A DNA stretch of 64,000 nt from positions 1 through 64,000 of the forward strand of contig JAANBB010000181.1 of the NCBI GenBank assembly GCA_014621425.1, read 5' to 3'. This stretch comes from Cylindrodendrum hubeiense (taxonomy: Eukaryota > Ascomycota > Sordariomycetes > Hypocreales > Nectriaceae). Positions 55,576 through 64,000 of the stretch are shown one piece after another. The translations under genes were made by a program, and so were the position numbers. How positions within the stretch are numbered: the stretch's first letter is position 1; each line of letters begins with the position of its first letter. The notes beneath the pieces are model-generated. The model was not told the DNA's origin and ran no database searches. It saw only the letters and a list, made by a program, of their open reading frames with translations.

Positions 55576-56724
55576 CTACATCGCGGCATGCCGCAAATGC
55601 TTCCCTCCAACATATCCTTCCGCCGTGTCGACAAACAGCTTTCTCCCCTTGACATAGGAGACCATGAAGCCGAATAACTTCCAGTTGCCAATTTGGCCAG
55701 TCGCCATCTTTCTGCCGAGGGACAGGAAAATTATCGTCTTGTTCATTGGTTGGTAAGGGCTCACTGCCGCCGCGCCTGTCAGGGCTGCATCGAGTGCCGT
55801 TGCCAGATAGACAATCTGGTTATCCGTCACAGTGAGCTGCTTGGGCTCGATGTTACCCACATCTCCAATGCCCCAGACATTATCGATGCCGACAGCTCTC
55901 ATGTGCTCGTCCAATTTGATGCTGCCATCCGTGTCCAACAGGCCGCTCGGTACGAAGGACGTGTTGGTGTGGATGCCATAGAGAGGCAGATACAAGTCTG
56001 ACACAATGGTAGAGCCATTGGACACTGTGACTTCTGTCTGTTTTCCACTTTCCGTCTCTTTCGCATCTGTCACGCGAGCTTGATAGATGAGCTTAACACC
56101 AAGCCGCTTTAGGTCCTTCTCAACACACCCGCGAACTGAGGCAATGGTGCCTTCCAGCGGCTTGTCGCCACTGATCAAGAGTGTGATTTCCTTTTCCGCG
56201 CCATACTTGGCCGCCAGCTCGCCTGCCACTTCAACACCTGTGGCTCCAGCCCCCGCAATGACGATTGATTTTGAGTTCTGAACCCTACTCTTCAAGTCGG
56301 CCCACGCAGCAATTGTCGTTTCATGGCTTCCGAGGGGCTTGAGGGGAAGGTTGCTCGTCAATCGAGATCCCGTTGCGATAATCAAGTGATCGTAGTGGAT
56401 GCTGCGCTGAGCACCTTCATTCAATGCGATGCTGACTGTGCTTGCCGTCGAGTCGATGCCATCTCCCTTGCCAAGAACGAACTCAAATTTCTCAGCAGAG
56501 TACTGATCGAACGCAGGCTTGATTGGAAGAAAGAGCTGGTCGTCGGGGATTTCGTCGGGGATCAGTCCGCGAGTAGCGGCAACGTTCCAGAAGAAGTGGC
56601 TGTTGGGCGACACCAGAATCACCTTGAGGCCGGATGTAACCTTGGGGACGGTGTATTTAAGGAGCTTGTGTGCAAGAGGCAGGCCGGCCCAGCCTGCTCC
56701 GAGAATGACGACCGTCTTGGACAT
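55576..56724 (-). CDS. AIF/AMID-like FAD-dependent oxidoreductase
   Basis: A single exon of 382 residues begins MSKTVVILGAGWAGLPLAHK with the FAD-binding GxGxxG motif. A second nucleotide motif, VIAGAGATGVEVAGELA, binds NAD(P)H, and a late VWGIGDVGN completes the FAD site. The length and the pattern NVAATRGLIPDEIPD match fungal AMID-like proteins (apoptosis-inducing factor homologous mitochondrion-associated inducer of death), related to NDH-2. It should be a cytosolic or membrane-associated NAD(P)H oxidoreductase. No transit peptide is visible. It is divergent from a Zn2Cys6 regulator, sharing a 530-bp promoter. Confidence 0.9.
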   Translation of the reverse strand: MSKTVVILGAGWAGLPLAHKLLKYTVPKVTSGLKVILVSPNSHFFWNVAATRGLIPDEIPDDQLFLPIKPAFDQYSAEKFEFVLGKGDGIDSTASTVSIALNEGAQRSIHYDHLIIATGSRLTSNLPLKPLGSHETTIAAWADLKSRVQNSKSIVIAGAGATGVEVAGELAAKYGAEKEITLLISGDKPLEGTIASVRGCVEKDLKRLGVKLIYQARVTDAKETESGKQTEVTVSNGSTIVSDLYLPLYGIHTNTSFVPSGLLDTDGSIKLDEHMRAVGIDNVWGIGDVGNIEPKQLTVTDNQIVYLATALDAALTGAAAVSPYQPMNKTIIFLSLGRKMATGQIGNWKLFGFMVSYVKGRKLFVDTAEGYVGGKHLRHAAM

Positions 56725-57254
56725 GGTGAGGTGTTTTTAGCGGATGAAAAGATTGAAACGGGAGGAAGAAAAGTCTATGAAGCAGAAATGGCCAAATAGA
56801 GCCAGCTTGGGGAATATATCTAAGCCGTATGAGACAGGACATTGGCTTTGCGGCGTCGATGGTGTTGGAGGCGGGTTGATTGTCAGTACCACCTGATACA
56901 TCGCTATATAGTAATTTTGTTGTACAAACTCATGTCTCGCCTGTTAGTGCTCCCGTCCTCGCGTTGTCTGGGTGGATCCCTTGGATGGCAGGGATCATGG
57001 CCGAGCTCCGTGTCCGAGAGCGACCTCCGATCCGTCCCCGCTGTTGCCTCGACACACTCCTGCAGTCTTCGGCCGGTGTCCAACCCCGAGAAATGATTGT
57101 TTTCACCTCTTCGAGACAAGGCCATCGTACGAACAGGCTTCTTCTGGGCGCAACACCGTCGATTTAGCCGCCTCTCTTGCATCCAGCCGCATCGCTACAC
57201 CCAGGACGACCCATTAGCGTCGGCACTTGCAAGCGCCGATGACCGACATCAGCC
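56725..57254. other. Divergent promoter between AIF-like and Zn2Cys6 genes
   Basis: No gene is accepted here although open frames cross it on both strands. GC content rises towards the regulator. Confidence 0.5.
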
Positions 57255-59641
57255 ATGTCGACACAAGGACCAGCAGACGGGCCAGCATCTTCGGCGTCGG
57301 ATGCAGGCCTTAAAATCTGGAGCTGCGTCATCTGCCGCCGCCGCAAGGTGAAATGCGACAGAAAGGACCCGTGTTCCAATTGCGTCCGGGCCGGCATTGA
57401 CTGCCACTACCCAGTGACCGGGCGTGTTCCGCGTCGCACCCGAGACCCCTCGGCCTGGAGGTCGCCTGCGCAGAAACAGTCGGAGCTTCTAAGCCGCCTC
57501 CGCCGCCTTGAAGCGGTCGTCACTGAGCTTTCTGCTCAAGTAGAGGAGGGCCCCGGTGAATCGGGTGCCACTCTGGCTCCTGGTCAGCCCAACTCGTCGC
57601 TATCCGTCAGTGGCAGCACGTCGAGTCCGGAAACATCCCAGTCAGAAGGCAGATCCATCGACCAGTCCCTCATCAGCTCTGCCAGTGATTCCCTCGGCGC
57701 CAATCCACCCCCAGGAAGCGAGTTTGATGAAGAATTCGGTCGACTGGTAGTCGACAAGGACGGTTCTCTCCATGTTGGCAATCGTTTCTGGTCGGTCTTT
57801 TGTGACGAGGTATGTCCATCGCGGTCCCACACCCGGCTCAGTTCTAACATTCCCAGGTGGACAATATTTTTCAAGCAGTGAACGATGTCGCCGACTACAA
57901 TGAACCGAATGATTCTAACACCCCTAGTGTAGGGCCAGTTGGCGCGCCCGGCCACCAAGGCTTCGTCTTTGGAAATAGTGGCAACTCTGGCAACCTCGAG
58001 GCTCTAAATCCTCTGCCTTCCCAGATGCTCTTCATCTGGCAGACGTTCGTGGAAAACGTCGATCCATTCATCAAAGTGCTTCATATTCCAAGCATTGACA
58101 AGATCATTCGTGACCTCAGAGGGAACTTCAGCTCCCTTGGTCCCAACATGGAGCCGTTGTTGTTCGCTATTTCCCTTGCGGCCATCGCGTCCATGGACGA
58201 CGAAGCTGTGGCAACCAATTTCAACGCACCCAAGTCCCATTTTCTTGCTCGTTTTCGACTTGGAACCGAACAGGCACTTGGCCAAGCCGAGTTCCTCACC
58301 ACCAAAGACATTGTCGTTGTTCAAGCGTTTGTCATTTACCTCTCTGTACTGCCGTACATCGGGGCAAGCGAGTCAGCATGGTCATTGACCGGACTTCTCC
58401 TGAGAATTGCAAAGTCCATGGGGCTTCATCGTAACGTCAAGAGTCGCCACCAGAATCAGCTTGAAACTGAGCTACGTCGTCGCCTGTGGTGGCACATCTG
58501 CTTCCTCGATTCGAAAACTCAGAGGCCTGGTATTGCAGATCTCTCAATATCGGAGACGTCATTTGACACAGAGTTGCCTGCCACTACAGAGGACGCACAG
58601 TTGGATTCACCAACTGTCACCATATCCAACACAAAGTCAACCAGTCTGATTCTCTGTCTAGTGAGGTGTGAAATATGGCGTGTCGTGCAGGCTCTAAAGG
58701 CAAATTCTACCAACACTCCGGAGGTTAAATTGCAGATTTTCCAAGCGGCGAAGTCAAGAATCGAAGGCAACTACCTCCGTGGCCTCCACCCGGATCTGGC
58801 CCTCGGCAACTTCATCAAGACAATGGCATCGATGTTTTTTGCAAAAGTCGAATTGGTCCTCCACAAAGCTTCTATCCCGGCAAACCCGAAGGCTTCTAGA
58901 GAGTCACATGGCCAGGATTCAATGTTTTCTGTCCTTAGGGCCTCCATTACCATCATCAATACAGCGCATGCACTCACCACTGAGCCTGCCTGGGCCAAAT
59001 GGCGCTGGCAGCTGGCGGGTCATGTTCCCTGGCATGCCATTGGTGTCTTCCTCCGACAAGCTTGCCGTCAACCTTGGGGGCCTGAATCAGAGCAAGTTTG
59101 GATCACAACAAGGAGTATAATTGGCTTGGCTTCAGAGGATGCAAAGAACGATCGCCTGTGGCTTCCTTTGGTGGGATTGGCAAAGACTACTGAGACACAT
59201 CGCGAAGCCGAGATGGCACGCTGGACCGCTGAGGCACTAGCCGGACAGGCTCTATCCGGGCTTCCTGTTGAACAGTGGAGAGGTAAAATCGGAGATGGTA
59301 CAGTTAATAGCCTCTCTTACCCGACAAGCCAGTTGGATGGCATGGTAATCGGGCCTCGAGCTTCCAATCCCGGGTATCCGCCTACACTGGAAAACGCAGA
59401 CATTCTTCAAACGCATGCTATTTCCCAGTCCGCCGAGCGTTTGGGAAGCGTATCAGGCAACCCACTTTCCGGACTGCATTTGCAGTCTGCCAATCCTACC
59501 CTATGGTCTCCTTTGGTCGAGATGGAGGCTATGGGCCATATGGAACTACCGAACGCCATCCAAGCTGATGAGGGGAATCTTATGGATTGGGATGCTTGGG
59601 ATAGTATGGGAGGCGCAGAGCCAGTTTGGGATTTGTTTTAA
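57255..59641 (+). CDS. Zn(II)2Cys6 transcription factor with fungal-specific TF domain
   Basis: Two exons (57255-57809 and 57857-59641) with a 47-bp intron (GTATGT...CCCAG, phase 0) give 779 residues. The zinc cluster CVICRRRKVKCDRKDPCSNC followed by VRAGIDC lies at about residues 24-51. A coiled-coil-like SELLSRLRRLEAVVTELSAQ follows. The middle homology region runs from FIWQTFVENVDPFIKVLHIP to SLTGLLLRIAKSMGLHRN and RRRLWWHICFLD, all typical of the Fungal_trans domain. It ends in an acidic, Trp-containing tail (LMDWDAWDSMGGAEPVWDLF), a possible activation segment. Position suggests control of the AIF-like or SDR genes, unproved. Confidence 0.93.
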
Positions 59642-60009
59642 CCTCTCCTGTATCCTCATTAAGACAGGTTAGATCAACAATATTGAGGGAGCTTATGATT
59701 TAGCTTGACCATTGCATATGAGATGTACCAGTAACTGATGATTAATCGCATCGCTTTAGTGCGGAGTCCGTTGCGCGTGGCTGCCTGTAGCCATGATAGC
59801 GAGGCGGAATTCCGCCTTCAGCTTACAGACAAGATGATCAACGCGGAGAAAATCTCCGCTCCCACCTCAGTCCCTGTGTTATCTTTGACAAATGTACAAA
59901 AGGGGTGCGTTTCCCATTTCGATTCCTCCCACTGTCCTTCAAACCCCTCGTTCTAAATATCCGTGTCCAGAGCCCAAACGCCATCTTTATCCAGACACTG
60001 TACCCCATC
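59642..60009. other. Spacer before the SDR gene
   Basis: About 370 bp with no gene; promoter of the short-chain dehydrogenase. Confidence 0.5.
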
Positions 60010-61067
60010 ATGGGTTTCAGCAGCTTATACACCCAACTGTTCCCTCCGAAGCCGACACTGACGGAGGAAAATGTGCCTTCCCAAAAGGGCAGAGTCTTCA
60101 TCGTGACGGGTGGAAACTCCGGTGTCGGTTATGAGTTGTGCAAGATCCTGTACGGGACAGGCGCGACTATATACATGGCTTCACGATCTCAGGTGAGCTG
60201 ATGATAAAAACCCGTATGTTGCGGTACCAATCATCTCACACTACAAGTAGGAACGTGCTACCAATGCCATCAAGCAAATCACCGATATAAAACCACCACC
60301 CGCCACGCCAGGAACACTCAAGTTCCTCCCCCTAGATCTCAACGACCTGCAGTCCGTCAAGGCGGCAGCCTCAGCCTTTGCATCTCAGGAATCGAAACTC
60401 GACGTCCTCTGGAACAACGCAGGAACCGGCGCCTTCCGACGTCGAGCCATTCGCCAAGACCGTCCAAGGCCTCGAGTCCATGGTCGGGATGCACTGCGTC
60501 GCGACTCTTCTCTTCACCCAGCTGCTAGAGCCCCAGCTCCGCGCCGCCGCCGCCGCGTCCTCGACCTCGGGTGCCGTGCGAGTCGTCTGGACGGCCAGCA
60601 TCGCGGCAGACCAGGTGCCTCCCAACGGCATCGAGTTTGAGCTCCTGGATACCGGCACCGAGGACCGGGTCCGCAACTACGGCGTTTCCAAAGTCAGCAG
60701 CTGGATGCTGAGCCGGGAGATGGCCCAGCGAAATGGCAAGCACGGCATCGTGAGTATTGCTCAAAACCCGGGCAACGTCAAGGCCGGCTCGTACGAGGGC
60801 GCCCCTGCGACACTGATGTTCTTCATGAACCGGATCCTCCACGAACCAAAGTTTGGCGCATATACCGAGCTGTATGCCGGGCTGTCGCCCGAAATCACCC
60901 TTGAGCACAATGGCGCGTACGTCATTCCCTGGGGACGGATTCGGCCAGACAGCGAGTGTCCGCGGGAGGACGTCATCAAGGCCATGACCTCGGAAGAAGC
61001 TGGAGGACTTGGATACGGCAAAAGGTTTTGGGACTGGTGCGAGCAGCAATGGCAGCCATATGTTTAG
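60010..61067 (+). pseudogene. Short-chain dehydrogenase/reductase with an apparent frameshift
   Basis: Exon 1 (60010-60192) gives MGFSSLYTQLFPPKP and the cofactor motif FIVTGGNSGVGYELCKILYG. Exon 2 starts at 60251 after a 58-bp intron and reads to LDVLWNNAGTGA at 60433. From about 60435 the frame that continues the family (SDVEPFAKTVQGLESMVGMH) is shifted by one base. It holds the catalytic YGVSKVSSWML and runs to TAG at 61067, about 332 residues in all. The two parts meet within a conserved motif, so an intron is unlikely. A two-base loss in a C run (GCCTTCC at 60431-60437), or a sequence error, would explain it. If genuine, the gene lacks its active-site Tyr and Lys in frame and is broken. 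Confidence 0.72.
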
Positions 61068-61166
61068 ATGGGATCATTAAGCGGATTGACAGGGGAAACC
61101 ACATGGACAGTGAGCTTTTACTCTGGAGGTATTCATTAAGTCGTATTATTTATATCGTATCGCCCG

Positions 61167-63091
61167 TCAACCCATTCTGTACAGTCCGCCCTTGCCGTCC
61201 CGGAACACCTCATCGAACCACCGATGCTCGCTCTTCGCATCTTCTTCAGGGTCCCGACACAGAGCCTCGAACTCCAACTCCGGAAGGCCCATATACCGTG
61301 CCTCGGGCGTGAAATGGCGCGGCTTCCGCTTCTCCATGTCGGAGCTGGGCGCCCAGTACACGGCTTCCTTGCCTTGGGTGGCAAACGTGGCGACGGGCCG
61401 AAGCTCCGCTGGCAGCTCCAGGTACGCGCCGACCAGCTCGCGCAGGTACGGGAAGTACCAGGTGCGGTCCCACCACCAGACGCGGCGCTTCTTGAGGCCG
61501 TCGCGGTGGGCGTTGTGGTGGACCGCCACGGGGATGGCTTCGCTGAAGTAGTCGGCGTACAGCGGCAGGTCGCCCCAGTCGAGAGCGCCGTGCTGGGTGT
61601 CATCGACCACCTTCTTGAGCGGGATCGCGGAGCTGCGGATGTCTTCGGGGATGCCCTTGAGGCGGACTGGGTCGATGCCCAGCTTCCTGGATTGGTCGGC
61701 GATGTGCGTCTCGTTGTTCAGTCGGATCATCTCGCCATCCACCTCCTCAAACACAGTGGGGATGAAAAGCTGCTGGCTGTAATCGAGGCCGACTTTGTAC
61801 TCGAAGCTCTCCAGAAGTCCCTTCGTGGCGTCGTTGTAGAGGAATTCCTTCTGCCGGTGGCGAAGCAAAGTGCGCCAGACCTCCTGCTCTCCGTAGACAT
61901 CGCCAAAGACGAGCTGGTCGCTCCGTAGATCCGGCTGATCAGGCAACAGCTGATCCATTCTCTCCTTGACCCGGCGCATATATCGCTTCATATCGCCGAC
62001 GGGGCCCATCATGGTGCCGCTGTTCAGCCATCTAGGCCGCGTATTATGTACCGGATTGTTCTTGTTGGAGCTCATCGCCGGGTCGATGTCTGTGTCTTTT
62101 CCGTACAGATCCTTCCGCGCAGAACTTTGAGGGAGCTCGTTGCAGTGGCGATTTCCGCCCATCTCGCGGCCCGGCCAGCATTTCTTCTGGACCGACGCGA
62201 TGATGGTCTGCTGCATAGGTACCTTGCCAGGCGCGCCCCATTCCTTGGCCAGGCGCTCGTTGGCGAGCCTGTTGGACTCGTGATAACGCTTGATCAGCAC
62301 GTCCGGAGGGAGCTGCCACCAGACATCATAGGCATCGGCGAGCACCACCAGGTCATCGTCTTCCAGCCGGTCTCCCTCGTGGGTACCTGGTTGGGAGATT
62401 GCCTCGAGATACTCCAGGGTGCCGGTGATCTTGGCTAGATGGGAGCCACCGATATCAGCTTTCTCAGCCTTTTTCTTGCCAAAGTTCTTTTTCCAGTTTA
62501 GGATAACAGGGCTGGGGTAGCCCGTTGCCATGATGCTGAAGATGACTTTGCAGAGGGCGGAGCCAGACTCGTCGGCGGGGAGGAGAATGACGAGACGATG
62601 GTTTCCAGGCGGTGGCTCAGTGGTATCGGTCATGATACTAGACTCCTCTTCAGTAGGTATCTTGATATTATCGGCGACATCCATGCCACTCTCGTCAATA
62701 ATGGGTTCTTCAGTGGTGATGTCATTCAGAATGTCGATGTAAGGCTGGATGTGGCCTGCCACGCCTCCAGCAACGACAACATCGATGCCGTCAAAGAAAT
62801 CGCCATGGTACTATAAGTGAATCAATAACGAGCTCTTCCCCCGATTGATGCTGTCCAAGCGGGAAAACTTACATTGACCACCACTAGGGTGAATAATACC
62901 GGTATTAAGATAATGGAAGTGATGAGCAACAGTAGCGGGCTATGAGATACCCTCAACAAACGCCGCGGGATGTGTCCGAATACATTGGGCGCCTTTTCGT
63001 TGGGATCCAGCTGCGACTTGTAGAGTGGGATGTACATTCCGGACTGTCGTTTCTGGGACAGGCCGTTGACAAGCTCCCGGACAGAGTCCAT
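61167..63091 (-). CDS. Type II membrane glycosyltransferase, PLOD/procollagen-glucosyltransferase-like
   Basis: Two exons (63091-62873 and 62810-61167) are joined over a 62-bp intron (GTAAGT...TTATAG, phase 0), giving 620 residues. The start is MDSVRELVNGLSQKR. A single N-terminal membrane segment (LLLLITSIILIPVLFTLVVV, about 52-71) predicts a Golgi or ER type II protein. The luminal part starts YHGDFFDGIDVVVAGGVAGH. The segment DDDLVVLADAYDVWWQLPPD resembles the metal and sugar-nucleotide site of the glycosyltransferase part of lysyl hydroxylases. RPRWLNSGTMMGPVGDMKRY and DQLVFGDVYGEQEVWRTLL support this fold. Fungi lack collagen, so the acceptor is unknown; a cell-wall or secreted protein glycan is possible. 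Confidence 0.8.
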
Positions 63092-64000
63092 GAGTGTCAG
63101 TCCGAACAATCGGAAAGCAAAGCAGAGGCTGGGCGAGTGGTGAAGAAACAGAGCAAACAAATAGCAAATTCAAGAGAGCGCCAAGAACTGTGATGAGGAT
63201 ATGGGGCCCAAAGCGATAAACGAGCAAGGTGGTGGCGTACTTATACAGCCAACATGTCGAAGATCCACCCCGTCACGGCGGGATGCCCAGCAGCAGATGT
63301 TTCCAGGCCCCCAAACCCTCGACCCTGGACTACGCAGGCCGGCATACAAGCTTACAGGGCTATACGCGTAGGCTGTATTATACGTGTGTCACGGCCCGAG
63401 GCCCAGTCGAGCGTCGACTCCGGGGCCAGACGCTCAAGAGCGCCAACCCGGAGACTGAGCACGCAAGTCGAGAGGCGCCATCGCGAACAGCCAGGGGTTC
63501 CGTGCGCCAAAGACTGATCGCCAGGGGAGAGGGGATCGCAGCTATCCCCACCTGAAGCTGCTAGCATGGGGGCCCCGCGTTTTGGACGCTTGGCGCCTTG
63601 ACTGTCGTGCCTCGTCATCCGAACAATTCGAAACCCATCGGCGACTAACCTTACAGGCGATGCATATAAGCTAAATGGCGCTCGCGGGCGGGCCACAAAC
63701 GCCATTGTCTCGGGACGGAGTGTCACCGGAGATGCCTTGGACGCGTGGTAAGTCTTAGATGGGGTATCTGTATCCTTGCTGTTAGTACTCCGTGTCAATA
63801 TCCTTGCTTTCGTTCGTCCACTCTTTCGTCCGCTCCGCGCCGACATGTCCGTGCCCAATGTCAATTGCAAACCGCAACGAGCTGCAAGAAGAGAGTACAC
63901 TGCAGGTACACTTTGCATATACGAGCGATGAGGCGTGATAATCATGGCCATCTTATTCTTGGCAAGTCGATCTTGTCGATTATCACCTTCCTCTCCTGTT
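63092..64000. other. GC-rich terminal region without a supported gene
   Basis: Open frames cover both strands, the longest 63951-63352 on the minus strand (199 codons with ATG), but composition is low-complexity (Arg, Ser, Pro) and no family is seen. Frames on both strands with such content are usually chance in GC-rich DNA. It may hold the promoter of the glycosyltransferase. Confidence 0.45.

Noticed and set aside
63352..63951. 199-codon minus-strand open frame starting with ATG
   Set aside because: Low-complexity Arg/Ser/Pro composition, overlapping open frames on the other strand, no family pattern and no splice partner; typical chance frame in GC-rich DNA.

Overview
The window is genomic DNA of a filamentous ascomycete, probably of the Eurotiales (Aspergillus/Penicillium type). 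The evidence is intron-split genes with short GT-AG introns (about 46-136 bp, with CTAAC/CTGAC-like branch points), three Zn(II)2Cys6 regulators, a fungal SesA-NACHT-ankyrin receptor, a fungal-type xanthine dioxygenase, and a retrotransposon ruined by RIP-type C-to-T mutation. All exon joins below were built by hand from reading frame, splice signals and remembered family sequences; none was checked against a database or transcripts. || Layout. 1-4.9 kb: the 3' part of a large membrane protein gene (its start lies outside the window) and a GH5 glucocerebrosidase/sterylglucosidase-like gene. 5.0-6.1 kb: a decayed Tc1/mariner element with inverted ends. 6.3-7.6 kb: a TauD/TfdA-type dioxygenase. 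9.28-14.85 kb: one complete Ty1/Copia-type LTR element with 191-bp LTRs, a 5-bp target duplication, primer site and polypurine tract; its centre is almost pure TpA-rich RIP debris. 14.97-20.2 kb: a small VOC/glyoxalase-fold gene and a SesA-NACHT-ankyrin NLR-like gene. 20.2-22.6 kb: a gene-poor gap. || 22.6-35.8 kb: a secreted nitrilase-like hydrolase, tail to tail with a Zn2Cys6 regulator; an NmrA-like NAD(P)-binding protein; a protein of unknown function; a second Zn2Cys6 regulator; a RidA-family deaminase with a 14-nt exon; and an F-box protein. 36.0-49.6 kb: an amino-acid/choline-type permease, an FMN 2-hydroxyacid oxidase, a class I glutamine amidotransferase, an AKR7-like aldo-keto reductase divergent from a bZIP regulator, a histidine phosphatase and a secreted copper amine oxidase. 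52.6-63.1 kb: xanthine dioxygenase (xanA) with a UaY-type site upstream, a small unknown protein, an AIF/AMID-like flavoprotein divergent from a third Zn2Cys6 regulator, a short-chain dehydrogenase with an apparent frameshift, and a PLOD-like glycosyltransferase. || How the genes may work together. Many genes between 22 and 54 kb concern nitrogen compounds: nitrile/amide hydrolysis, imine deamination, amino-acid uptake, amine oxidation, glutamine amide transfer and xanthine catabolism. A loose nitrogen-scavenging neighbourhood is possible, but only XanA has a direct regulatory sign (a full TCGG-N6-CCGA site). The AKR/bZIP pair shares a promoter with five exact copies of TAATTTGTCT, the strongest unexplained non-coding signal in the window. 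The NLR-like gene, with a glycine-rich motif between its SesA and NACHT parts, is the best candidate for an immune or incompatibility function.
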